From Ilyomonas sp965219515 (GTDB lineage: Bacteria > Bacteroidota > Bacteroidia > Chitinophagales > Chitinophagaceae), in the NCBI GenBank assembly GCA_965219515.1, contig OZ244776.1, positions 2,852,001 through 2,916,000 of the forward strand: a stretch of DNA of 64,000 bases, given 5' to 3'. Under the pieces are notes generated by a model. That model was not told the DNA's origin. It did no database searches and worked only from the letters and a program-made list of their open reading frames with translations. How positions within the stretch are numbered: position 1 is the first letter of the stretch; each line of letters begins with the position of its first letter. Shown one piece after another: positions 8,602-17,328 of this stretch. A program made the position numbers and the translations under genes.

Positions 8602-10431
8602 TTATTCTTTCACAAAAGGGATGATCTCCTTCCTGTTACCACAAACAATGTTTACATAATACGTGCCCGGCTGCAGGTTGTTTAATGAAGAGCGGTATTG
8701 CGTGCTGCCTGTGCTTACGCCTCTTGCTTTTATGTTGCCGCTGCCATCGCTGATGCTGATGTTAGCCGTTTCGCTGGTTTTTAGTCCCTGCACCGTTACA
8801 TAGTTTTTGGCAGGGTTGGGAAATACGCTTGCCGTGTTAGCCGTGTTGTCTGCACTTACCGTTTCGCTGTAGCGGATGGTTCCATCGGTGCTAACGGCTT
8901 TAATGCGGTAAAAGTTTATACCTTCCAGCAAATGGCTATTGGTAATGCTGTAATTTTTCTGGTTGGCAGCACCGCTTACTTTGGCTACGGGTGCAAAGCC
9001 GGTTTTATTGCTGCTGCTTTGCTCTACGGTGTAGGAAATAATCTTATCTTCTGCGGGCAAGCCTTTCCACGAGATGCCGTGGCTGAGCAAAAAACGTTTG
9101 ACGCGTATGGCAAGGGGTACTTTGGTTGGATAGCCGGTAAAGCGGGTAAGCGAATAACCGATGTAATTAAATTTATTATCAACCTTATTGCCTGATATAA
9201 CGATTTTACCATCGCTTTGCATGGCGGCATAGGAAAACTCATCGGCATAGGCACTGTTAAAGATGGTTTGCCCTTTATCGGTGCCAAAGGAAGCATCAGG
9301 AGAACCGTCTTCGTTCAGACCGCTGAGTGCTGTTCTGTACAGGGCATCATTTTCTCCAGCAATAGAACTATAAATAATTAGTTTGCCGTCCGGCTGGGTG
9401 AACACTTTTTTGCCGGTTACAGAAGCAGGGATAAAAGGAACAAAACCCAATACGAGTTTTCCATTTTCGCCGAACGAGTTATCCGGCGCACCATCCGGCA
9501 GATAGCGGGCTACGCCTACACCTTCCTCAGAACCAATGGTGCCGGTGGCAGCAATGCGGCTCTTTTCATCCAAAGCAAGGCTGTTTATATATGCATCTCC
9601 ATTGATTGATGAAAAACTTGTTTTTACTACTCCTTCCATACCGAATGACTTATCTACCCTTCCATTGGAAAGATAACGGACAAGAAAGAACTTTGCAGGT
9701 ATTCCTGATATATAGCCTGCCGTCAATATTTTCCCATCCGGTTGTAAAACAAGTGCATTTGAATGAGTACCTCTTTGTTCAGTATAAAGTGTGTATCCTT
9801 TATTATCACCGAATGTTTTATCAATCGTGCCATCCAGATTGTAACGAATCAGCAGAATACCATTGCCGTTGCCGAATATATCGGTATCCTGGTAACCGGA
9901 AATAAGGATTTTTCCATCCGCCTGCACAGCTACAGCCGTTACTATTTCAAACTCGCCCAAATCTGTAATGACTCTGCCATGAGAGCCAAAGCTCTCGTCC
10001 GGCGTTCCGTCGGGCAGTACCCGTACCACTAAAATATTATTATCGAAAGCATTGCTTGTAATGTTTCCACTTGCCACGATTTTGCCATCCGGCTGCACGG
10101 CAACGGCATTTAACCCCTCTGCATAAAGTACATTCGTTACTAAATCGTCTACCGCAATAACCGTTTGCCCTTCTCTCCCAAAGGATGTATCAACCGAACC
10201 ATCTTTATTATGCCGGATGAGAATGTATTGTTCCGTATCTGATGAGGGACCGGAAACACCCAAAACCAGTTTATTATCGGGTTGCATAACCGATGAGGTT
10301 ACATACAGTGGTTTTAGAACAGACACCGTTCCAGTGTTATCGGTTCCATAGCTTTTATCAATGGTGCCAGGCTGGGCATGTATGGCAATCGTGATGAGAG
10401 AAGCGAATAAAAGAATAGAAAATTGTTTCAT
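8602..10431 (-). CDS. Secreted delta-60 repeat protein with T9SS type A sorting domain (paralogue 1)
   Basis: Start chosen at the ATG at 10431 because it gives a clean signal peptide (MKQFSILLFASLITIAIHAQ); the longer reading adds 14 residues without signal character. Residues from about 25 to 420 are a string of delta-60 repeats (DUF5122 type), each around a VQPDGKI...G core and a LPDG.PD.SFG core, a beta-propeller-like architecture. A fibronectin-like stretch follows, and then a T9SS type A tail (VFPNPAKNYVTVQG ... LQPGTYYVNI). It should be exported by the Sec system and then by T9SS to the surface. The next gene upstream (10642-12453) is its paralogue; both the C-terminal portion and the bases before the start codon are nearly identical between the two. 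No biochemical role is known for the family. Confidence 0.88.
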   Translation of the reverse strand: MKQFSILLFASLITIAIHAQPGTIDKSYGTDNTGTVSVLKPLYVTSSVMQPDNKLVLGVSGPSSDTEQYILIRHNKDGSVDTSFGREGQTVIAVDDLVTNVLYAEGLNAVAVQPDGKIVASGNITSNAFDNNILVVRVLPDGTPDESFGSHGRVITDLGEFEIVTAVAVQADGKILISGYQDTDIFGNGNGILLIRYNLDGTIDKTFGDNKGYTLYTEQRGTHSNALVLQPDGKILTAGYISGIPAKFFLVRYLSNGRVDKSFGMEGVVKTSFSSINGDAYINSLALDEKSRIAATGTIGSEEGVGVARYLPDGAPDNSFGENGKLVLGFVPFIPASVTGKKVFTQPDGKLIIYSSIAGENDALYRTALSGLNEDGSPDASFGTDKGQTIFNSAYADEFSYAAMQSDGKIVISGNKVDNKFNYIGYSLTRFTGYPTKVPLAIRVKRFLLSHGISWKGLPAEDKIISYTVEQSSSNKTGFAPVAKVSGAANQKNYSITNSHLLEGINFYRIKAVSTDGTIRYSETVSADNTANTASVFPNPAKNYVTVQGLKTSETANISISDGSGNIKARGVSTGSTQYRSSLNNLQPGTYYVNIVCGNRKEIIPFVKE

Positions 10432-10508
10432 GGTTTTTATTTTAGTTGAGTGAGTGATGTTAGTTGGAGTCATGTTACGGACAAACCTGCGCCGCGGGGT
10501 TTCCCGCC

Positions 10509-10533
10509 GTTGCCGGTGTTCTTCACCGGCAAC
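10509..10533. other. Strong GC-rich hairpin upstream of the paralogue-1 start
   Basis: A perfect 10-bp stem (10509-10518 with 10524-10533) around a 5-base loop, about 80 bp upstream of the ATG at 10431. There is no T-tract, so it is not a normal terminator. It could be a 5'-leader structure of the delta-60 gene or a small repeat. The second paralogue lacks it. Confidence 0.5.
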
Positions 10534-10587
10534 ATTCCGCTATCATTTTCACATTGATACCAACAAACGGAAAAATAAGTAAATATT

Positions 10588-10620
10588 CAAAAAGCCGGAC
10601 ATATACAATCCGGCTTTTTG
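10588..10620. terminator. Rho-independent terminator behind delta-60 paralogue 2
   Basis: A perfect 12-bp stem (10588-10599 with 10609-10620), GC-rich inside with five A/T pairs outside, around a 9-base loop. On the minus strand it lies 22 bp past the stop of the gene ending at 10642 and ends in a T-run, so it should separate the two paralogues transcriptionally. Confidence 0.85.
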
Positions 10621-10641
10621 ATCAGCGATATTAAACAATGC

Positions 10642-12453
10642 TCACTCCTTCACAAACTTCAGCGTTTCCGTTTTTTCTTTCGTGGTAATGTTTACATAGT
10701 ACGTGCCCGGCTGCAGATTGTTTAATGAAGAGCGGTATTGGGTGCTGCCTGTGCTTACGCCCTTTGCTTTTACGTTGCCGCTGCCGTCGCTGATGCTGAT
10801 GTTAGCCGTTTCGCTGGTTTTTAGTCCCTGCACCGTTACATAATTTTTGGCAGGGTTGGGAAATACGCTTGCCGTGTTAGCCGTGTTGTCTGCGCTTACC
10901 GTTTCGCTGTAGCGGATGGTTCCATCGGTGCTGACGGCTTTAATGCGGTAAAAGTTTATACCTTCCAGCAAATGGCTGTTAGTAATGCTGTAATTTTTCT
11001 GGTTGGCAGCACCGCTTACTTTGGCTACGGGTGCAAAGCCGGTTTTATTGCTGCTGCTTTGCTCTACGGCATAGTAAGCAATCTTATCGTCTGCGGGTAA
11101 GCCTTTCCACGAGATACCGTGGTTGTGCAGAAAACGTTTGACGCGTATGGCAAGGGGAACCCTTTGCGGATATCCATAATAGCGGGTTATCGGATAAGTG
11201 CCGGACTCGCTGTTGTAAACATTTCCAACAATTAAAATTTTACCATCTTTTTGCATAGAAGCATTTTCGGTTTCAATATCGGTGTATTTAGTTTCACCAA
11301 TAGTTATTCCATTGTCAGTTCCAAAAGCTGATTCAACCATGCCATCTTCGGAGAAACTGTTTAAAGCAGATCGCAACTGATTACTGCGAGTGTCAAGCAA
11401 CCCACTGCAAATAATAAGCTTGCCATCCTGCTGTGCAAAGATTGCTTTTGAATCAATATAACTGCTGTTGTTGTTAAAAGTGAGTTTACCGCCTTCGCCA
11501 AAAGACAGGTCCGGCGCTCCGTTAGGTAAGTAGCGGCTAACTCCTACATAGGAATGAAAGCGGGTGCTGCCGGTTGCTGCAATGTTTCCTTTTTCATCTA
11601 AAGCAAGACTGGTGATAAAATTGGTATTATCTGAGTTTGTAAAAATGGTTTTTATGCTGCCTCCTTCTCCAAAGGCAGGATCGAGAGTGCCATCTGCAAG
11701 AATGCGGATGAGGTAAAAGCCTCCCTTGCTTCCTGAGATTGATCCGCCACAGACCAGCTTTCCGTCTGTTTGTATTATCAAAGCGTATCCATCTGTGCCG
11801 TTGGCATATTTGGCATATCCTTTTCCCTTTCCGAACGTTTTGTCCAAGGTACCATCAGAATTGTACCGCAGCAGCAGTATGCCACTATTATTGTTGTCCA
11901 AGTCTGCAGTTTGTACACCCGCCACCACTATTTGCCCATCTTGCTGTATGGCTATTGCGCGGGCTGTCTCGTTAAAGCCCAAGTCAGTTATCACCCTGCC
12001 ATGCAAGCCAAAACTCTCATCCGGTGTGCCATCAACTAAAAATTGCCCGATGACTATATCACCCATCGAATTGATGTTTCCATAAGTACTCAGGTTACCT
12101 GCCGCCACAATCTTACCGTCCTTTTTTGCCGAAATACAGCTCCAGCCGGTGGTTTGCAAGATATTCTTAACCAGATCATCAATTGTTATTGTTACCGGGT
12201 TGCCTTTATTGAAAGAGGAATCTAACAAGCCGTCAATATTGCGGCGCACGATTGCATAGTTATTAGAAGCAGAAGCACCTGCCAGCAATAATTTATCGTC
12301 AGGTTGTACGGCTGAGGTTAACGGCCCAAAGGAACCGGTGCCGCTAATAGTGCCGGTGTTATCGTTTCCGTAGCTTTTATCAATGGTGCCGGACTGGGCA
12401 TGTATGGCAATAGCAATAAAAGAGGTGAATAAAAGAATAGTAAATTGTTTCAT
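10642..12453 (-). CDS. Secreted delta-60 repeat protein with T9SS type A sorting domain (paralogue 2)
   Basis: 603 residues with the same plan as its neighbour: signal peptide (MKQFTILLFTSFIAIAIHAQ), delta-60 repeats (such as IQQDGQIVVAG and LADGTLDPAFGEGG), and a T9SS type A tail (VFPNPAKNYVTVQG). The N-terminal repeat part has diverged considerably from paralogue 1. By contrast, about 170 residues up to the tail are almost unchanged and DNA-collinear at a constant offset of 2040 bp. The last residues differ again. This pattern points to tandem duplication followed by repeat divergence, or to gene conversion of the tail. It is a predicted surface or secreted protein of unknown function. Confidence 0.88.
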   Translation of the reverse strand: MKQFTILLFTSFIAIAIHAQSGTIDKSYGNDNTGTISGTGSFGPLTSAVQPDDKLLLAGASASNNYAIVRRNIDGLLDSSFNKGNPVTITIDDLVKNILQTTGWSCISAKKDGKIVAAGNLSTYGNINSMGDIVIGQFLVDGTPDESFGLHGRVITDLGFNETARAIAIQQDGQIVVAGVQTADLDNNNSGILLLRYNSDGTLDKTFGKGKGYAKYANGTDGYALIIQTDGKLVCGGSISGSKGGFYLIRILADGTLDPAFGEGGSIKTIFTNSDNTNFITSLALDEKGNIAATGSTRFHSYVGVSRYLPNGAPDLSFGEGGKLTFNNNSSYIDSKAIFAQQDGKLIICSGLLDTRSNQLRSALNSFSEDGMVESAFGTDNGITIGETKYTDIETENASMQKDGKILIVGNVYNSESGTYPITRYYGYPQRVPLAIRVKRFLHNHGISWKGLPADDKIAYYAVEQSSSNKTGFAPVAKVSGAANQKNYSITNSHLLEGINFYRIKAVSTDGTIRYSETVSADNTANTASVFPNPAKNYVTVQGLKTSETANISISDGSGNVKAKGVSTGSTQYRSSLNNLQPGTYYVNITTKEKTETLKFVKE

Positions 12454-12996
12454 GGTTTGTATTTTAGTTGAGTAAGTAATGTTAGTTGAGGTTTTGTTAT
12501 GGACAAATCACGGCTTCGATGCAAAATGTTTTTTTAATTTTTCAGTTTGAAACTGTTTAAAAATAAACCCTGTCAGCTAAAAAGATGAAAGTGTAAAAAT
12601 CACAATATACGGCTTGCATTTAAGTATTTGCTTCTGATAGAATTGGCAATCGTCAGAAAATGATCAAAGAGGTAAAGATAAAATAGAAGGGATAACATAC
12701 ATGATGCCCTTGATGGCGTAAGAACTTCAGGTTCGTTATTTTATTTTTTAGGATGTATGGTCTAACAGTTCAATCAGGCATACAGATAGCAGCTCAGAAA
12801 AACAACCTGCAAATCATCACACGCTCATCTTCACTATGTTCTGTTGAGCCGTCAATCTGCATTTAATTTATCAATAAAGCGTCTGATCAATTCCACTATC
12901 TGGATAATAAAATCAATATCAATCATATTGTTAAAACGCAATGCCAGCTTAGCTTTCACTATCAAAACATCAAATATTCTCAATATCCGATTGGCA
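12454..12996. other. 543-bp intergenic region ending in a dispersed repeat
   Basis: The first 60 bp resemble the upstream region of delta-60 paralogue 1, so the duplication includes the leader. The middle has no convincing gene. The segment from about 12880 to 12992 is a copy of a dispersed repeat, in inverted orientation relative to a copy at about 30979-31040 (near-identical 25-mer at 12968-12992 and 30979-31003). Plus-strand frames here are not supported by any motif. Confidence 0.55.
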
Positions 12997-14352
12997 TTAC
13001 ATAAATTGCCGCACAGCAGTGCCCAAATCGAATACGGTAACCTGATTAAGCAGGCTGGATTGAATCAGCGAACTGCCGGCCGCACTTCTGAACCCGCTGG
13101 CGCAATGCACAACAACTGGCTTATCAGCTGGCAGTTCAGACATACGTTCTCTCAGCCTGCCCAATGGTATAGAAATACTGCTTGCAAAAATTGGTTTCTC
13201 TTTTACTTCCGATGGGTTGCGCACATCAACGATGGTATAATTATCAGGATAATGTTTAAATGTTTCGATGTCAATGATCTCGTCAGCAGTTTCAGAATCG
13301 TTCAAAACAAAGGCGTATTCAATCGCTGTTTCATAGCCAATGGCTGCCGTTCTGGTCATCACTTTTTGCAGGGTTGCTTCATCGGGTGCGGTGAGATAAT
13401 ATTTTTCTTCCGGCCTGATAAGGCTGCCCAGCCAGGTTTCAAATTTCGATTCATTCATCAGGTTAATGGAATGAAATAAATGACCTTTTTTATAGTCGCT
13501 TTCGTTTCTTGCATCAATCACCCACAGATTCGCCTGCAATGCATTTGCTGCGCTTTTGTTTATGATCGGCTTACCTGTTTTCACTGCTTTCATACTTTGC
13601 AGAAAGGGTGCAGCGCCTTTTTTATTTAACGCAACACCGAAAGGAAAATAAGCGGGAATAAACGGCTGATCTGTGAGTAATTCTTTTACAAATGCTTCTT
13701 CCGACTGCGGCTGCAGCGCCCAGTTCGATCTTTTTTCTTCCCCCAAATTACTGCTGGCGGCTTTGCTTAACGCCTTGCCGCAAAGCGTTCCTGCACCATG
13801 CGCCGGATAGACAATTACATCGTCGGGTAACGGCATCAGTTTATCACGAAGGCTGTTATAAAGCTGCTTTGCCAAACTGTTAGCCGCATCCGTTTTATTG
13901 CCTTCATCAGCTCTTAAATCAGGTCTGCCGCAATCGCCGATAAACAGGGTGTCGCCGGTAAAAACAGCTTTCTTTTTTCCATCGTGTTCCAACACAATAC
14001 AAACACTGTCTGGCGAATGGCCCGGCGTATTAAAAGCAGTTAAGGCAATCCTGCCAAGCTGTATCACATCATCTTCATCAAACGATTGATGCGGATATGA
14101 AGCCTTCGCAAACTGACTAACATAAACGGTTGCGTTAAAAACAGTGTGCAACTCTAAATGACTGCTTATAAAATCGGCATGCAGATGCGTTTCTATAACG
14201 CCAATGATAGTCGCTTCATTTTGGTTTGCATAATCTATGTATGGCTGCGGGTTTCTTGCCGGGTCTATCAGCATTATTTTTTTTTCGCAATCACTCATCA
14301 CTGCATAGCTGTAATGCGATAAATTTTTATCTTCAAACTGTTCAATCTTCAT
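12997..14352 (-). CDS. MBL-fold hydrolase with two rhodanese domains (persulfide dioxygenase/CstB-like)
   Basis: 451 residues. Residues 1 to about 240 are a metallo-beta-lactamase domain with metal motif THLHADF (His56, His58, Asp60), then GHSPDS, FTGDTLFIGDCGRPDL and YPAHGAG. Two rhodanese-like domains follow. The first has no catalytic cysteine at the expected place; the second has an intact one (VVHCASGFRSA, near Cys417). Members of this architecture oxidise persulfides (GSSH-type or CoA/bacillithiol persulfide) to sulfite and/or move sulfane sulfur. The next genes upstream on the same strand are sulfur transport genes and a Crp/Fnr regulator, so it is probably the enzyme of a sulfide/thiosulfate detoxification operon. 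The exact thiol substrate cannot be read from sequence. Confidence 0.88.
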   Translation of the reverse strand: MKIEQFEDKNLSHYSYAVMSDCEKKIMLIDPARNPQPYIDYANQNEATIIGVIETHLHADFISSHLELHTVFNATVYVSQFAKASYPHQSFDEDDVIQLGRIALTAFNTPGHSPDSVCIVLEHDGKKKAVFTGDTLFIGDCGRPDLRADEGNKTDAANSLAKQLYNSLRDKLMPLPDDVIVYPAHGAGTLCGKALSKAASSNLGEEKRSNWALQPQSEEAFVKELLTDQPFIPAYFPFGVALNKKGAAPFLQSMKAVKTGKPIINKSAANALQANLWVIDARNESDYKKGHLFHSINLMNESKFETWLGSLIRPEEKYYLTAPDEATLQKVMTRTAAIGYETAIEYAFVLNDSETADEIIDIETFKHYPDNYTIVDVRNPSEVKEKPIFASSISIPLGRLRERMSELPADKPVVVHCASGFRSAAGSSLIQSSLLNQVTVFDLGTAVRQFM

Positions 14353-14424
14353 AAAAAATTATTGTCTGGCAGGTGTTTTTCGGGTGTTGGATTGCCGGTT
14401 TAACCAACATCATACAAAGCCAGA

Positions 14425-14940
14425 TTAGTGTGGCAATTTTTCTTTTACCAAACCATACATCCAGGTGCCTGCAATAGCGCTTGCAAACGCCACGACAAAT
14501 ATCAAAGCACCGCTGCCTATCAGCGCATACATTGGTCCGGGGCAGGCGCCGGTAAGCGCCCATCCAAAGCCAAAGAGAAGCCCGCCATACATCTGTCCTT
14601 TGTCAAATTTTTTAGGCTGTATATCTATCTTTTCTCCGCTCAGCGTTTTAATGTTGAACCGCTTAATGATTTGTATGGAAATGATTCCGGTTACTACTGC
14701 CGAGCCAATAACGCCATACATGTGAAAGCTTTGCAGGCGAAACATTTCCTGAATGCGAAACCATGAAACCACTTCGCTTTTGATTAAAACAATACCAAAC
14801 ACGATTCCTGTTGCCAGGTATCTGATATACGACCAGACAGACTCTTTTACCGGTTGATTTTTATCGCCGGTTTTCTCAGCAGAAAACGCATCAAAACCCG
14901 TTTGGTTTTCTTTATTTTTTATTATCGTTTTTGTTTTCAT
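14425..14940 (-). CDS. DUF6691/YeeE-YedE family half-transporter, C-terminal partner
   Basis: 171 residues from the ATG at 14940, which overlaps the stop of the upstream half by 4 bp (ATGA), implying translational coupling. Four hydrophobic segments are visible. The family signature is GFGWALTGACPGPMYALIGS, with the conserved cysteine of YeeE/YedE sulfur transporters. These inner-membrane proteins import thiosulfate or related sulfur species by passing them along conserved cysteines; in Bacteroidota the transporter is often split in two genes as here. The first 40 residues are polar and look like a cytoplasmic extension. A longer frame starting further upstream exists but has no family character before this ATG. 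Confidence 0.87.
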   Translation of the reverse strand: MKTKTIIKNKENQTGFDAFSAEKTGDKNQPVKESVWSYIRYLATGIVFGIVLIKSEVVSWFRIQEMFRLQSFHMYGVIGSAVVTGIISIQIIKRFNIKTLSGEKIDIQPKKFDKGQMYGGLLFGFGWALTGACPGPMYALIGSGALIFVVAFASAIAGTWMYGLVKEKLPH

Positions 14941-15506
14941 CGGGTAAGTGTTAGAATGTAAGGAAGAATAAGATTTGCCATGATAAAGCCGCCTGTCATA
15001 AAACAGATGGTAGCGATTAAAGAAGGCAGTTGCAGATTGGATAAACCCATAATGGCATGACCCGATGTGCAGCCGCCGGCATACCTTGTACCAAAGCCCA
15101 CCAAAAAACCTCCTGCTACAACAAGAATAAAACCTTTGAGCGTAAACAGTTGATGCAAATTGAAAAGTTGCCGTGGCACCTGCGAATGAAAATCTGTAAT
15201 GCCATAACCGGCCAGTTCCTGAACCAGTTTCGGGTTTACTTGCACCGGCTGATGATTTTGCAATAATGTGGCAGCCAAACAAGCTCCTGTTATGATGCCT
15301 GTTACAAATACCAGGTTCCATGTTTCTTTCTTCCAGTTGTAAGTAAAAAACGGAATTTTTGCAGGCATACAGGCGGCACAAACATGGCGCAGTGTAGAGG
15401 AGATGCCAAAGCTTTTATTGCCCGTAATCAGCAACGCCGGCACCATCAAACCTATAAGCGGACCGGCAATATACCATGCCCATGGCTGTTTCAACAGATT
15501 TATCAT
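14937..15506 (-). CDS. YeeE/YedE family half-transporter, N-terminal partner
   Basis: 189 residues, membrane protein. The family signature is GFGTRYAGGCTSGHAIMGLS, with its conserved cysteine. A second possible thiol site is HVCAACMPAK near residue 45. Together with the overlapping downstream gene it should form one thiosulfate/sulfur-compound importer of the TsuA type. It lies between the TauE/SafE gene (139 bp upstream) and the MBL-rhodanese gene, in a same-strand cluster devoted to inorganic sulfur. The substrate is inferred from the family. Confidence 0.87.
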   Translation of the reverse strand: MINLLKQPWAWYIAGPLIGLMVPALLITGNKSFGISSTLRHVCAACMPAKIPFFTYNWKKETWNLVFVTGIITGACLAATLLQNHQPVQVNPKLVQELAGYGITDFHSQVPRQLFNLHQLFTLKGFILVVAGGFLVGFGTRYAGGCTSGHAIMGLSNLQLPSLIATICFMTGGFIMANLILPYILTLTR

Positions 15507-15645
15507 AACGCTTACTTTTTTAAATGCAAATAACTTAGTATTGTGCTAAACGTAAAAAATCAGAAATAAGAGATAAAAATTTCACGCCTGCCTTTTTGTT
15601 TCTTACTAAATAATATAACATGATAGAATTAATACGTCCAAGATA

Positions 15646-16440
15646 TTACTTCCTGAAAAGCAGTTCGTTCATCAGTATGTAAATGCCCATGAGCAACACA
15701 AACCATCCGAATGCTTTTTTTAATTTTTCCCCGTTTATTTTTTTACTGATGATACCTCCGGTAAAAATGCCTGCAACCGCAATTAAAGTAATGGCAGTAA
15801 CAAAAAACCAGTCAATATAAAAATGCCCCATGTCTCCTGTAAATCCAATGAGCGAGTTGAGGGCAATAATCAGCAAAGAAGTGCCAACAGCTTCTTTCAT
15901 TGGTAGTCCTACAAATAAAACCAGGGTAGGAATTAATAAAAATCCGCCGCCTGCTCCCAGCAACCCCGTTGCCAAACCAACGGCTACGCCATACATCAGC
16001 AGTTTTACCAGCTTTGTTTTTGGCGCCCGTGCATGAGGTTTGTAAATACTGTTTTTAATCATGGCATTGGCTGCCATTATCATTAGTGCAGCAAACAAAA
16101 CCATTGTAAGCAAAGAATGCGTTACCGTATAGCCGCCAACCGAAAATAACCTTTCAGGAATGTGGGGCATGATAAACTTCCTTGTAACAAAAACAGTAGA
16201 GATGGAAGACAAGCCAAACAATAACGCAATGTTGATACGCACTCTTTTTTTTGTGTAATTATCGAATGCGCCAACAAGACTGGTAGAACCAACAATGAAT
16301 AATGAATAAGATGTGGCTAATACCGGATGAATGCCAAAAAAATATACCAGCAAGGGCACCGTTAATACTGACCCGCCGCCGCCAATGAGTCCTAACGAGA
16401 TACCGATAAATAAAGAAGCGATGTAGCCTGCCGTATGCAT
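15646..16440 (-). CDS. TauE/SafE family sulfite/anion exporter
   Basis: 264 residues with seven or eight hydrophobic segments and the duplicated family motif: GLIGGGGSVLTVPLLVYFFG near residue 20 and GLLGAGGGFLLIPTLVLF near residue 160. TauE/SafE proteins export sulfite, sulfoacetate or other small anions across the inner membrane. Next to a persulfide-oxidising MBL-rhodanese and a sulfur importer, exporting the sulfite product is the most economical role. It follows the Crp/Fnr gene by 44 bp on the same strand. Confidence 0.88.
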   Translation of the reverse strand: MHTAGYIASLFIGISLGLIGGGGSVLTVPLLVYFFGIHPVLATSYSLFIVGSTSLVGAFDNYTKKRVRINIALLFGLSSISTVFVTRKFIMPHIPERLFSVGGYTVTHSLLTMVLFAALMIMAANAMIKNSIYKPHARAPKTKLVKLLMYGVAVGLATGLLGAGGGFLLIPTLVLFVGLPMKEAVGTSLLIIALNSLIGFTGDMGHFYIDWFFVTAITLIAVAGIFTGGIISKKINGEKLKKAFGWFVLLMGIYILMNELLFRK

Positions 16441-16484
16441 GCATGCAAGTTGGGCTGCAATCTTTTATAAGAACGTGATGTTTG

Positions 16485-17147
16485 TCACACAGCAAAATAA
16501 TTGAGATTAATAAGCTCAATGTTTTGCCGGTTTACTTTAATAAATCCTTTTTCAGCCAGCTTTTTTAACAGCCGGGATATTACTTCTCTTGATGTGCTCA
16601 GCTCGGTTGCTATCTGTGTATGTGTCAATGAAATTACGTTTCTGCCAGATAGTTGCTGATGCTTCTTCAGATAAAGAACCAGTCGCTCATCCATATTTTT
16701 AAAAGCAATGGCATCAATGGTGTTAAGAAGTTCTTCGAACCGGCTGCGATACGTGGACAAAATAAACTGGTACCAGGATGAATGTTCTTTTATCCATTGC
16801 TCAACGTGCTTAACCGGTATTGCCAGCACCTGCGTCTTTTGTACCGAAACCGCCTTTATTTCGCTGGTGCGGTATTGCGTTGCGCATATAATAGATAATG
16901 CGCATGCCTGACCCGCTTCTAAATGATACATAAAAATTTCATGGCCGCTTGCGTCTTGTCTGAAAATTTTTATCAGTCCATCCAAAACAAGCATGGTTGA
17001 TTTTATATTTTGCCCGGACTTTATTAATTCTTCGCCTTCAGAAAATTCTTTTGCGGAACTATTCTTTACGATGTCGTTTATTAACTTGTTGTCAAACGCA
17101 GGAAACGCTTGTTTTACTTCTTTAAATTCAACCTGAACTGCTATCAT
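16485..17147 (-). CDS. Crp/Fnr family transcriptional regulator of the sulfur cluster
   Basis: 220 residues from the ATG at 17147; a TTG 16 codons further up is possible but adds no conserved sequence. The N-terminal half is a cyclic-nucleotide-binding-like beta-roll (EFSEGEELIKSGQNIKSTML, then GHEIFMYHLEAGQACALS). The C-terminal winged helix carries the recognition segment LSTSREVISRLLKKLAEKGF. There is no N-terminal cysteine cluster of the Fnr type, so it probably does not bind an Fe-S cluster there; two cysteines in the roll could sense thiols. As first gene of the same-strand series leading to TauE, YeeE and MBL-rhodanese, it probably controls that operon. Confidence 0.86.
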   Translation of the reverse strand: MIAVQVEFKEVKQAFPAFDNKLINDIVKNSSAKEFSEGEELIKSGQNIKSTMLVLDGLIKIFRQDASGHEIFMYHLEAGQACALSIICATQYRTSEIKAVSVQKTQVLAIPVKHVEQWIKEHSSWYQFILSTYRSRFEELLNTIDAIAFKNMDERLVLYLKKHQQLSGRNVISLTHTQIATELSTSREVISRLLKKLAEKGFIKVNRQNIELINLNYFAV

Positions 17148-17328
17148 GTGGCAATTATTTGATTCAAGTATGCTTTGCTGTTTTTTTACAGACAACCTTA
17201 CTATTTCCCTGCGTTCATAAAAATTTATGGTGCTTTCTTTCTGAACTTTTTGCAGAAAAATTTGCAGCCAGGCATTCTAATGTGAAAGAAGACATTTCTG
17301 TTTGCCATGATGAAAGAAAAGAAATTAT

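Noticed and set aside
12844..13479. Plus-strand open frame of 211 codons
   Set aside because: It overlaps the MBL-rhodanese gene in antisense and has no domain or signal character.
14941..15381. Long N-terminal extension of the downstream YeeE half
   Set aside because: It is the other frame of the upstream YeeE half; the ATGA overlap at 14937-14940 gives the natural start.
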